From Daldinia sp. FL1419 (Eukaryota > Ascomycota > Sordariomycetes > Xylariales > Hypoxylaceae), in NCBI GenBank assembly GCA_025201765.1, contig MU623383.1, positions 186,001 through 250,000 of the forward strand: a stretch of 64,000 bases of DNA. The letters are read 5' to 3'. Positions 26,801 to 37,699 of the stretch are shown here, piece after piece. The first letter of the stretch is position 1. Each line of letters begins with the position of its first letter. The notes below the pieces were generated by a model. The model had not been told where the DNA came from and ran no database searches. It saw nothing but the letters and a program-made list of their open reading frames with translations. The position numbers and the translations under genes are program-made.

Positions 26801-28380
26801 ATATGCACGCACTTATAGAAGCTTGATCTAGGTGGATGACATGCGTCGCTGGCACCGTCCTAGACGGGAGATGTTCACCAAGAGAGAAGTCTAGAATATA
26901 CTTGGGACATATTTGGAACCAATCAACTTACATGTACTAGATGAATATGAAGTTTTCCGTCCCCTCCTTCCTTGCCTCTATTTGAAATGATCGACATCTA
27001 AACTAAACGTTTTCCTCTACCCGAGGCACCGCGTGGCCCCGAAAGTGCCCGTTTCGCGATACTTGTGAATGGTAATTGACAATACTAAAATCGCTTCTTA
27101 GACGGGTACTTATCAATCAATATATTATAGGAAGTAGGTAGGTAGGTAGCTACCTATGTAATGATACAGTGACACATTAACTGAGGTCTTCAATCACAAA
27201 CCCTTCGCCACATATATAACCATCTGTACACTCCCATTCTTTTAAACGCACTGATCGTTATACATGTACGAAGCACGTCAGGTTGAAGGTATCGCCCCGA
27301 TCGCTAGATCCATCCTAGCTACAGATACCTAGATGCCTGAGCAACCATTAGTATAGAAAACGTGGTGCGTTGCAAACCAAGTGGTAATTCGGCGATAAGA
27401 TCTCAGTTCCTGGGTAGGGGCCACTGACGTTGGAAGCATCGGGTTGGGATATATCAATTCTATCCAGCCTTAAGAGCCCAGTGATTCTAAGAAGTCATGC
27501 TTGATGGCGTAATGCTTTCTTGATTTGGAAATTTCACATCAAGATTTATACGTCTGGAGTCAAAAGGCATTGTATTACCTGCATACTCGTTACTACCTAC
27601 CGGCTTACCTACATAACCTATCTGCATGTAGGAGTTATATAGGGGTTATATAGGCATGTACCAAGTGAAAGAAAGATATAGAGACAACAGGAAGGTATAC
27701 GATACTTACTCGTGTCGTAACCGACAAATACGATAGAGTAGTTCGAACTAGATTAGTCCTATGGGAAGCTCATGCTGGCTTCTTAACTTTACTATGTAAG
27801 TATGCAATGCACCCTGGGTTCTGCATACCGTGATCGTATCAGTCCAATGAGATCTTGATACTTCGGTCCTTCAAAATCGGAATGGCAGCCCATGGTGCGT
27901 TGGCGCGTTGGCATCCCCGTTTCTGCCTGCATTTTTCTACCTCCGTGCTTCTCTGCCGTCCGTCCACTAGCAAATAGTATTTCACGAAAATGCATGAAAT
28001 GGGCACTCGTCGTCATCGTCATCTCTTCACTACTCAGTGTCTCAGAAACGTCCGGTCATTCCCGCTCATTGCTTATTCCCAAACTAGCGTTGAAGAGCGA
28101 TATATGCGAACGAATTAGTAGTAAGAGTAAAGCGAACTGGGAATAGTTCAACATAGAAGACAATTCTTAGTTAACTCTTGGGTGGTTAAGAAGAAAAAAA
28201 CCCACCCGCCAACCGGCCTACTATTTTTTTTCTTGCGCTTTTCAACGGCCCTATTGGTACCCAAAAGCGCGAAATATGCAATCGGGCATTAAACTCGGCA
28301 CCCGATTAGACGGATTAACAGCACCTGAGCACCACATCTTACCTTCGCCAGTGGACCCTCCTTGTTCTGGTTGTTCTTTT

Positions 28381-28566
28381 CGGGGGGGGGGGGGGGGCCC
28401 CCCCCCCCCCCGCCGGGGCGGGCGGGGGGTGGGAGAGAGGGTGGGGGGGGGGGGGAGGGACCAGCGGGGGCGACACGANNNNNNNNNNCCCTTACCACCA
28501 CTTCTCCCTCTCCCTGGTTCCCCCCCTTTTTTTTTTTTTTTTTTTGCCCCCCCCCCCCCCCCCCCC
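28381..28566. other. Assembly gap flanked by homopolymer artefact-like sequence
   Basis: Ten N at 28479-28488 are flanked by a G run followed by a C run (about 28383-28410), further G-only blocks to 28456, and T and C runs on the right (about 28529-28566). Such blocks match poorly sequenced or falsely joined ends. The open frames that cross the N are not real genes. Confidence 0.9.
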
Positions 28567-30726
28567 AAGAGGATGCGATTAATGCTGCCTCTTATTTTAA
28601 TTCCTTTGCACGGACTCTCCATCCCAATTACAGTCCACTCACATGCCTAATATTGCCACTGGTCAAAGTTGCGTCGTCGATCTGGGGACAGCCATAACCA
28701 ACGGAAGAGCCATTGCGGGATAATACGATCTACGTTCCTAGGATCCATTGGGCAGATTGGCGACGATAACTATTAGTAGCGTACCAATCGATCCCTACAA
28801 GTCTCCGTATTAGGGAAAACTACAGGCCGACAACTACATTGGGTGCGCATTGTAAGCGTTTGCGAAAAAAACGAAACGACTAGAAAAATTCCAAAAGACC
28901 TGGACTTAACAGACAGGGGCCACCTTGCCTCCGCGAGACTTGTATGGCGAAAGTCTTTTATTATAAGAGAGAATAAACGGCGACCATTTGATTCGACGAG
29001 GCGGCGCGTCCATAGGCCACTATCCTATCGCACTATCGCTCAGGAACATCCTGATCAAAAGATACTTTTGTGGGAATCTTGTGGGAATCTGCCGCCTTGC
29101 GGGGACTGAAGACCCACGTTGGGTACCGCTGCCGTTTATGTTTTGCTGGGACAATTGAAAAACTTCAAGGATTCTGAACTCCATACCCGGCTAGAAGTTT
29201 TCCTTCTGACGAGAAGAAAAAATCCAAGGGTGTGGCTTTGCGTAATAAGCTGCCAAGCCAAAATTTCCCATCAAACTTCTGCGATCGCTCAACGAGAAAA
29301 AAAATTAGAGCGTGTAAGAAAAGGGAGCGAGGAATTGATAGAAGGACCTAATTTGAACGAAAGAAGAGAGAAAAAGGTACCTGCCTCTACGTACCTCTCC
29401 AGGTTTTTATTTTATTTTTATTTTTCAGGAGCTATCGATATTACCGTATCGATAAAAAAACGTCGCAGCCGGAACCCCTCGTTGCTCGTTGCGAGGGAAC
29501 ATCGGCCTTCCCTGTTCGATCCCACAGTGTTTGGTACCACCCTTAAAACCACGAGCCTGACCAAAGAGAGTTACCATAACCTTAGGTATACATACTGGAC
29601 GCTGGGTATTGGACATACGACATACCGGTATTCCAATACTTTTCCTTTCACATCTCCCGTTTCTCCATCGTCGTCATCCATCCTTCTTTTTCATTTTCTC
29701 ATAAGCCGTTACTATAGCTACCTTAGCTAAGTACCTAGGTATCTTTGCGGCAACGAGTTATAAGTGGGAGAGTATAAAAACGAAGACCTTAGCTACCATT
29801 CGTACAATTATCGGTACAGGTGGTGTGTGTGGCTTTGCTCCTTCTCTTCTACTCCGTGCCTCTCCACATTACACACATATTATATCTGCAGATATCCACC
29901 TGCCGACGTCCAGCGTACTTGCCTGTACGACAGTATAATACGTGTACATGTTGTATTGTATGTATAAGACAGTACCTTACCACACAACTCCAACTCACAG
30001 CCAATAGCCTGAACGAGTGCAAAAACAGAGACAGGGCAGTTGCTGGTTGCATGTACCTAACTTGCATGACGAGGTACTTTGCCCAAAAAGAAGACACCCC
30101 TTAAGTACCTGCGAGTTCTCCTCATCAACCCGGCAACACCCTTCCACTTTTCCGTTTTCCTCATGCAGCGTCCCCGATTCTTCTACATCTCCCAATAAAA
30201 ATACTAAGAGAAAAGAGTGTGCGAGAAAAAAAAGGGAAGAGAAAAAAATAAATCAGGAATAAATAGAAGGGGGAGAAAAAAAAGAAACATAATTATCACG
30301 CCTCCTTACTTACTGCGGGACATTGTGTGGTTCTTAAACTGCATCTCTCAGTCGAAAACCAACCTTTCTTTTTTTACCCAAAATTGATCAACTTTACTTT
30401 ACTTCCTTCAATCACATCACCTTGATCGACTCCATCCCGACTTTTCTAACGCTACAAGTCTCGCCCGCAACGTCTGTTCGCAGGTATCCACTCGGCAGCA
30501 CTTGGCCCCATTCATCTAGCCTGCCTCCCAATATCTTACATACATACATACCCATTTTCCATTCTAATTTTTCCAAGGCACTCGTCAACCTATTATCAGC
30601 ACTGTACGGCTAGTTCATAGGACAACTGCCACGCATTTGAAAACCCACTTCGTTGGGTAGCAGGACAGCTCCGCCATTCCTGATCTAGTGACTGGATTCA
30701 CTTATCAGGCACACAACGCCCTCGGC

Positions 30727-32367
30727 ATGGCGAAGAAGTCAGCTCCTTCTGTTGCATACTTTGAAGAGGCGGACGACGACGGACATCTCATCCCTGGTTC
30801 TGAACCTAAATACGCCCGCTCCACTGCTCCGAGTAGTCCTTCTAAAGAAAAACCCAACACCGGTAGATCACGAAAAGATTCCGCCAGGAGGGAAAGATCA
30901 CCTTCCCCCTCCCCTTCTTTCTCAGAATCAGACAGCACTGAACCCTCCATACCGCCCAAGAGAAACCCCAGGCCCAACAAGATGAAGGGAGACAAGAAAC
31001 GAGAGACTGTAGTTAAGCAGCGTCCTGCTCCCCGCTCGCACAAGACCGCTCCATCGGCCCCGTCGCGGATTTCCGATGAATCTTCTTACTACGGAGTTCA
31101 TCCCTCACATGGTGTCGCCAGACCGCGGGCTCGTACCAGACCCGAATCTTACTACGGCCAACGCCCACCCCTATCAACATCAGCATACGCTCACCAACCG
31201 CCGCCGCCACCACACTCCATGCACATGCCACCACCACCACAGGCATTCCCACCTCCCCCATGGATGGGACCACCTCCCCCATCAATGGCGCATGCACTTG
31301 TCCATCAGCCCATTCCCTCTCCTACATACTCGGAATTGAACCCTCCCAACAGAGATTTGGCATCACGGTTCCGTCGTCCTCAGTCGGCTATGGGATTCCA
31401 ACCCCCGCCTCCTTCATCCGATTATGAGCCACCGAAAGAGAAAGCCCTCACAAGAAGAACATCGGTCTCGTCGAGGAAGGTTAGTAAGAACCATGAGGAA
31501 AGGGAACGGGTGCCACCTCCACGTCCGGCTTCTACACAACCACCTCGAGAGCGACTAGTGCTACGCCCCCCGCCACCCTCGCACACAGCTTCGAGGAGGA
31601 AGTCTGTTGGATTCGAAGATGACGACCTCATAGATACCGACCCTGCAATGTACAAGGCAGTGGCGCGGCGTGAAGTGGAGTATGGTTCTGGCGCTCTTCC
31701 TACTATATCCCGACAAAGGCGTCAAAGCTTCGACGCAGAATCGGTTTTTGACCTTGAACCCTACGACATGGAGCCGGCACCACGCGGCCGACGCAATTCT
31801 TTCTACAATTTTGAAGATAAAGTGCGTGACGCTTCCCGATACCAGGAAGACGTTAGCGGGGGAGGCGGACCGCCATTGACGGCCGAAGCCCTGCGTCGTG
31901 TGAAGAACGACGGCAGTAGCCGTTCAACCCGCAGCAGTGCAAGCCGTGATGAGAGTGATTATAAGCAATCAGCGACGACACGGACTACGAGATCAAACAA
32001 CGGAGATGACGATATTACAATCAAACTCCCTATGGGTGCCGTTATCGAAGTTGGAAATACTAAGATCCATTGCAAGGATGGTGGCGATATCAACATTGGC
32101 CGCGGCAATGGAACTTCCCGCGCGGGTGGTAGTGATCCTCCGGCTTCGAACTACGGCGATGACCGGAAGAGTCGGGCAGATCGGTCAGTGGCGCGAACTC
32201 GGGCCAGTTCTCAAGCCGGATCATACTCTCGCACACGCCACAACACGGCACCGCCTCTATATGCCCCCCCGTCTTCTTATTACGATGATTATTACGGTCC
32301 CCAATATGCTCACGCTCCTTACCTGGGTTATCGCGAGGAGGATGATGACAGCGAGTATTCTTCGTAA
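30727..32367 (+). CDS. Disordered proline-rich uncharacterised protein
   Basis: A single-exon frame of 546 residues starting at ATG (MAKKSAPSVAYFEEAD); an in-frame GTG at 30688 is not a credible start. The protein has a Ser/Pro/Arg-rich N-terminus, poly-proline blocks near residues 155-190 (PPPPP, PPPP), repeated RR[KQR][SG][VF]-like basic-Ser sites that could be phosphorylated, and a moderately ordered segment near 430-465 (DITIKLPMGAVIEVGNTKIH). It ends in a Tyr-rich acidic tail. A long pyrimidine-rich region with TTTCTT tracts precedes it, consistent with a fungal promoter and leader. No known domain is recognised. It looks like a scaffold-type disordered protein, but that is inference only. 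Confidence 0.8.
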   Translation: MAKKSAPSVAYFEEADDDGHLIPGSEPKYARSTAPSSPSKEKPNTGRSRKDSARRERSPSPSPSFSESDSTEPSIPPKRNPRPNKMKGDKKRETVVKQRPAPRSHKTAPSAPSRISDESSYYGVHPSHGVARPRARTRPESYYGQRPPLSTSAYAHQPPPPPHSMHMPPPPQAFPPPPWMGPPPPSMAHALVHQPIPSPTYSELNPPNRDLASRFRRPQSAMGFQPPPPSSDYEPPKEKALTRRTSVSSRKVSKNHEERERVPPPRPASTQPPRERLVLRPPPPSHTASRRKSVGFEDDDLIDTDPAMYKAVARREVEYGSGALPTISRQRRQSFDAESVFDLEPYDMEPAPRGRRNSFYNFEDKVRDASRYQEDVSGGGGPPLTAEALRRVKNDGSSRSTRSSASRDESDYKQSATTRTTRSNNGDDDITIKLPMGAVIEVGNTKIHCKDGGDINIGRGNGTSRAGGSDPPASNYGDDRKSRADRSVARTRASSQAGSYSRTRHNTAPPLYAPPSSYYDDYYGPQYAHAPYLGYREEDDDSEYSS

Positions 32368-35317
32368 TACCAAGTCGCTAAATTGAAAGAACGTCTGAAT
32401 TTTGCGCTTTGCTTTTTTGTTTTACCGGTCAGCGATTTATCTACTTTTGCCATTTTATGCTATGGGCATACGAATACATTATGCAACCTTCGACTTTTTG
32501 TCCTGTTATATCCTATCACATGCCTTGTGGTGGTCTGAATACTTTGTTACCTAAAAGGGGCTTCAGAAAACTATGGATACCCGAAAAATGGATAATAAAA
32601 AGCCCGCGGAATGGAAGCACAAGCCTATATTCCCTTGCCAGATTCTCAGTAGTTGGCGGATCTTTAACAGTGTACACGAATCTACGAGCGGATGAGATCG
32701 AATGATGGTCGGGTCATGGATTGGGATTTTTTTTCTTTTTTTGGGGTACCCGGAAGATGTATAGGTGGCTGTGAGATCCGTTGAACGAACGTCGACTTGC
32801 GTTCTAACCTCACACCTAGCTCGATCCTCCCAACCCAATCGGGGAATAATGGGGACGATGTTCTATTTTCGTTATTCTACTTTCTTCATAGGAATTGGCC
32901 GGGCCATGTTGTTGTGCGATACCTTTTGCGCTTTCGAAGCCAATTCATTCGCATTCACGTGGCGTAAGAGTTGGACTGATAGATTTAATCCGCTGGGCAC
33001 AATGGAGTTCGCACTTCTGCTGTCAGCGGGACGTTTATGATTATTTTTCTTCCCTCGTGCGGAAGGGGGGTTTTACCGTCTCCCTTCGGTACGGAGTTAT
33101 TTTTAATTGGACGTAAGGCGAATTTGAAGAGAGGTGGCAGTTAGTTTGTACCTGGGTAGCCTGGCCTGCTACCGCTTGGTGGCTTGGTGTGAGAAGCACA
33201 GGGACGGTCGATCCGCCTGGGCTCTCGTGGTAGCTCGCATGGTTCGGGGTGAGACTAGTGGATGGGCAACACGGGGAGGGATTCGTCACGATCGCACGAC
33301 CTGGGATTGGCATTTTGGGACTTTGGGTCGGAGTGTCCATTAATTATTGATCTATGTATAGATACCTACCTACGTATGTATGTGGACGATTTCGAGGTAG
33401 CTTACGCGGGTCATGTTGGATATTCCCTTTTCTTTTTTTTTCCCTAATGAAGGAATTATGTCTTAAAAACTTCGTCACTTGTGCAGCTTTGCCTACGACA
33501 TTATTGAGTGTAGATATGTGCTATGCCGCCGTGCGTAAGGGACTGACGACACTACCGTTGCACAAGGGAGTCTTCCGTACTCCGTAAGCCCACTATCTTG
33601 AAGCTCCCGCGGAATGCAGGTTGGCAGGGTTTCCCCGTTTCCCCACGTAGATTGTGCCACGTCTTTTTGCATCTACATATGTAATGTATATTATAGGTAG
33701 CAGTCTGTTGCCTATATGTAATCAATCTAGTGTGGAATCTAACTAGTCCTGCTCGCAATTTTTGCAGGTAGTCGGTCAGCCAGTAAGCCACTCCGGAGGC
33801 GATATTAGCTTGAGGTATTATTGTCGTTGTCCGAGAATGAAACATAAGAGAAAGAAAGAAAAAATAACGCGTCAACGAAAGCGGTAGCTAGTCGCGCGAG
33901 TATTATTACGATCGTAGGATGGATGACGACTGGTTGACATAGATGGAAAGATAGGCTCATAGGGGGGGGGGAGAAGATTGGAGACTGGAGATTTTAGTTT
34001 ATCGGCCTGTCGGTCCAGAGGGATTATGGGATCGGGGGTTGGTCTGTTTCATGTTCGCTTTCTCGGGGTTGGAGATGCTGATTTGCACTATGCCGATCTT
34101 GGAGCTCGGGTTTACATACATACATACATACATAGACACTTGTTCACGATAATACATAGTAGGTATATTATGGTATAGTATAGTATGGTATAGTATGCAT
34201 AAAGTCTTTTGGTGGATTAGAGTTTCTTGGTTATATGCATTCGTACCGAAGGACCTATAGGATGACTGGGGTAATTTTGGCGTTTATGGGGGGAGTCTTA
34301 CAGGATTCGAGCTCGAGAGTGAGAGTTACCTATTAGTCGGGCGTAGTATATCGGGCAATGGGCTAAGTACTTAACCTGATCCCTTACTCGAAAAACGGAA
34401 TACATCTCGAGAAGCACCGTAATGGACTCCGTATGATCTACAAAGGGCTCGACATAACGACTAAAAAGGGGAACAGCCCCTTGATACCTTCTATGCCGTA
34501 GTTCAAGGGCGATCAATAATTATAGCAGGTACCAAACTTAGATGGCCGCCGATTCCGAGCTCCTGGGACAAAGTCCAAGCTAGTGGTATTAGGATTCAGC
34601 GCTTAGCGACGACGATGGTGATGCTATGTATGGTGTTCATCAAGGTCGATCGACTGATTCTCAATTTACCGATTAATAAAGTCTTGTCTGCAACCAGTAT
34701 TCTCTTGGCTCAAGCGAATCTGAAACGTGACGTCTATCCCTTTAGAACTCTGTACCATAGATGCATAGTACAAAGTCACGATACAAAGTTGTTTGAGCTT
34801 ACTACATGGTTACCATACTGCCTAATAGCGACGAGGGACGGCGGGCCGCGATAAGCTTATTCGCTGACATCTTGGATCGTTCTTGGGGCGGCTAACGATA
34901 CCGATTGGGTTTTAGCAGAAAACATACGGAGAGATTCGGGGGCTTCTTTCTTCTTTTTTTATATTCGCATGAACTAGAACCCTTTAATCTATTCGAGCCC
35001 GTAACGGTTGGTACTGGTAGCTTTAACTCGGGCGCCAATGGAAAGGTGTACCCTTTTGACGAAGCAATCGGCAGAAGCTTCACCAATCGAAATTTGAGTT
35101 GATTCCGTAAAGTTGTTGTATGTAGTTGCAATAGGGATAGATGGATATCACCCAACGATGGTCAGATATGTCAGGATATGCACGAATAAGCATTAGGTTA
35201 ACTTCAGCTCCTCGTTGCGATCGGCCTCGGGAAGCTTAAACGACCTGACGCCCTAAAAGCAGGAAGATTCGAAGGTTAACCCCACCGACCTACCCACTAT
35301 CCTCTTTGGGATTTATA
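32368..35317. other. Intergenic region, no gene seen
   Basis: Only short, low-quality open frames. It contains CATA/ACAT and TATAG/TATGG microsatellite tracts at 34.1-34.2 kb and G-run and T-run homopolymers. Confidence 0.55.
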
Positions 35318-35320
35318 TTA

Positions 35321-35367
35321 AGTTCGAGGGGGGGGTTACGGACCCCCCCTAGAAACGGACCCCCTGT
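35321..35367 (+). repeat. Left terminal inverted repeat of the MITE
   Basis: 47 bp, a perfect inverted match to 35749-35795. The G8 and C7 runs around TTACGGA inside it could fold back on themselves. Confidence 0.93.
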
Positions 35368-35748
35368 AAATTAAACCAATCATACTTTAAAGCTTTCATA
35401 TAAGATCCACTTTTGAATTAGAAGTTCGAGGTATCTTTACTTTTATTTTTTAAACTAATTAAAAGCTTATCTCTTTATTGATATGCTTTTTTAACGATAA
35501 GAACTATTAAATAATAATAAAACATTTTTTTAATTATATAATATTAATTAATGCACCAATTAAATAACTTAATTTTTAAGAAAGAAAAAATATTTTTACC
35601 TAAATAAAAGTGTAAAGCTAAAAGGCTAACCCCAATTAGTACTAGTAGGCATAGCTTTATTGGCTGGCTTAAATAAGCCATGCTCAAAATAGCAATTAGA
35701 TATTTATTTTCTACTGTACCCCACTAAGCCAAAGGCGGAATGGTTTTG

Positions 35749-35795
35749 ACAGGGGGTCCGTTTCTAGGGGGGGTCCGTAACCCCCCCCTCGAACT
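35749..35795 (-). repeat. Right terminal inverted repeat of the MITE
   Basis: 47 bp, a perfect inverted match to 35321-35367, followed by the flanking TA. Confidence 0.93.
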
Positions 35796-36349
35796 TAACT
35801 AAACCTAGGTAGTTAAATACATGGGTACTTCTAGAGCTTGATAAGTACGTAGATAAGCTGATATGACCGATATGATAACGATCCTTATCGATTGCACATA
35901 TGCGTTGGCAAGTGGGGCCAAAATCAGGTTGCTGGGTGGATTCCTAATTGTTGACTTTTGACATCATTCCACCAACTAACCAACCTCCCCAGCCACACAT
36001 TTCCCGAAACCACACTGGTCGGCCGTAGAAACCACCGGCCAACCGCCTCGCTGCAACGGTGCAACGCTTACTTTTTTCATTTTCTTTCCTTACTTACCTA
36101 ACGTCAACAAAGGTGCAAAGGTGCATGAGCGAGCACCCGTTAGCAACAATTCGATCAATTCTCACCTCGTGCATTCCATTAAGATTGCAACGAGTGTGAG
36201 ACCCAATCCAGACACCTTTCTAGCATCGACTTGGCTGGATCTTCCGGCGGAACACCAGCCGAGTCCTAATAGTTTCATCAAGTCCATTCATTCTCCATTC
36301 CAACCGAAAATAAGACTGTCTTTCATTCAATACACCACACGCCATTAGG

Positions 36350-37699
36350 ATGGCTCCTCTGCCGAGCTTCGCGGCCCAAGCTCGTAGCTTGCTGTCCGCC
36401 ACCCACTCGACGACCAATCTTCCCAGCTCTCCGACGGCCGCCCTTCAACAACTCGGTCCTCTAGCTGCTCGCTCCATTCTTCTAGCCCGAGACGACAACA
36501 CCGACAATGGCCAAGAGAAAGTTGATCCTCACAAAGGTGCCGTAAGGCCTCAGGACATCAACAATACATTTATATTCGTATTGTTCGGCCTTATCGGCGC
36601 CGCCTTTGTATGCACTGGTATCTGGTTTTTCTTCTGGGCTAAGAATGGTGGTTTCTACTTCAAGGAAGACGACTGGGAGGACTACAAGTCAACTGTTCTC
36701 CGCCGCAAGGGCCCCAATGGCACAATCTTATCTAACGCTACCCCTACTACCCAACTTGGCGGTGGTTCCGTGTACAAAGATGTCGACGATGGACGGACCG
36801 AATACACTGGTGGCTTGACGCAGATGACTGGGGACACGGGAAGCACACTCACGGGAATCACAGCCGGCGCCTCCGATCTCTCGGCCCGCGAACGTCGTCG
36901 TCAGAAGCGCGAACGCAAGGACCGCGAGCGCGAGAAGAAGAAGGACCGTCGAAACCGTGAGAAATCTGGTCGTCGGGTCGGCGAGGACGGTGTTCTAGTT
37001 GACGAGCAAGCCGAGGCTGAGGCCAAGGACCAATTACGTGCCTACCGTAGCGAGAAAGCCGCCCGTGTTGGTGGTATTAACAAGGAGAGTGAAGGCAGCA
37101 CTTGGGACGGCTCGACGAACCCCGAAAGCTCTACGGCGGGTAGTGACCTCCATAGCAGCAGTCGGCACCACAAGCACGGCAGTGGTAGTAGCGAGACCAC
37201 TGCCGACGGCGGACGACACAAGAGCTCCACTGGTGGCATTCGTAAAGTCTACAGCACGGCGGATCGTAATGCAGATCGGGAGAAACGCGCCGAAGCCCGC
37301 CGCCTACGCGAGGAGAGCCGGGCTAGCGGTAGCAGCGGTGTGAAGCGAGACTACAGTTTCCAGCGCGCGCGCGCAGGTCCGCAGAGCGCGGTGTCGTCGG
37401 CGGCGCGCCAGAACACGATCGAGGAGGAGCCGAGTATGGCGGAGAATAATGTTACCGGACGATTCCTCCCTCCTCCCGCCGGATGGACTGCTAGTGAAGT
37501 CAGCGCCGAGAGCAACGACACGGGAACCAAGTCCTACCACCACGTCATCCCCGGCTTGTCGCCTAGCACGGTGAGTGGGGGCACGGATGTTAGGGACTAT
37601 GCGGAGGAGAGGGAGCCTAGAGAGACGACTAGGGAGACGAGAGATAAGGGGAAGAAGAAGAGGAGGGAATCGAGGGGGCATCGACGGGAGAGGGAGTAA
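36350..37699 (+). CDS. Single-pass membrane protein with long basic cytoplasmic-type tail, uncharacterised
   Basis: A single exon of 449 residues with ATG in a good context (AGGATGGCT). The N-terminal 70 residues are Ala/Ser/Leu-rich and could be a presequence or luminal region. One clear transmembrane helix lies at about residues 72-97 (FIFVLFGLIGAAFVCTGIWFFFW), followed by a short acidic, aromatic-rich segment (FKEDDWEDY) that looks like the conserved juxtamembrane part. A strongly basic, probably coiled-coil region (about 182-215, Arg/Lys/Glu-rich) follows, then Ser/Gly/His-rich disordered sequence and a very basic C-terminus. I do not recognise the family; the pattern of an N-terminal helix and a disordered charged tail suggests a membrane-anchored scaffold. 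GC-rich codon use matches the neighbouring genes. Confidence 0.83.
   Translation: MAPLPSFAAQARSLLSATHSTTNLPSSPTAALQQLGPLAARSILLARDDNTDNGQEKVDPHKGAVRPQDINNTFIFVLFGLIGAAFVCTGIWFFFWAKNGGFYFKEDDWEDYKSTVLRRKGPNGTILSNATPTTQLGGGSVYKDVDDGRTEYTGGLTQMTGDTGSTLTGITAGASDLSARERRRQKRERKDREREKKKDRRNREKSGRRVGEDGVLVDEQAEAEAKDQLRAYRSEKAARVGGINKESEGSTWDGSTNPESSTAGSDLHSSSRHHKHGSGSSETTADGGRHKSSTGGIRKVYSTADRNADREKRAEARRLREESRASGSSGVKRDYSFQRARAGPQSAVSSAARQNTIEEEPSMAENNVTGRFLPPPAGWTASEVSAESNDTGTKSYHHVIPGLSPSTVSGGTDVRDYAEEREPRETTRETRDKGKKKRRESRGHRRERE

Larger units (their letters stand above)
21406..30726. other. Long intergenic region with decayed fragments and an assembly gap
   Basis: Over 9 kb with no intact gene that I can support. 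It contains a protein-like fragment at 22.1-22.3 kb, a TTA microsatellite at 23.8 kb, weak minus-strand protein-like stretches at 24.7-26.0 kb interrupted by stops, and the low-quality segment at 28.4-28.6 kb. From about 29.1 kb the sequence becomes purine/pyrimidine-skewed, as expected for the leader region of the next gene. Confidence 0.5.
35321..35795. mobile_element. 475-bp MITE with 47-bp perfect terminal inverted repeats (Fot1/pogo-like)
   Basis: The left end 35321-35367 is the exact reverse complement of the right end 35749-35795. The repeats start AGTTCGAG, contain a G8 run, then TTACGGACCCCCCC and a second ACGGACCCCC. The element is flanked by TA on both sides (35319-35320 and 35796-35797). 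The 381-bp interior is strongly AT-rich and has no transposase frame. TA duplication and AGT-starting, ACGGACCCC-rich ends are typical of fungal Fot1/pogo (Tc1-mariner superfamily) elements. Because TTAA is present at both borders, a piggyBac-type TTAA duplication is a formal alternative. It is non-autonomous and would need a transposase from elsewhere. Confidence 0.88.

Noticed and set aside
28251..28697. Open frames over 100 codons crossing the N gap
   Set aside because: They consist of poly-Gly and poly-Pro translated from homopolymer artefact sequence and run through N.
30688..30726. GTG start 13 codons upstream of the proline-rich protein
   Set aside because: Nuclear fungal genes rarely start at GTG, and ATG at 30727 gives a natural N-terminus.
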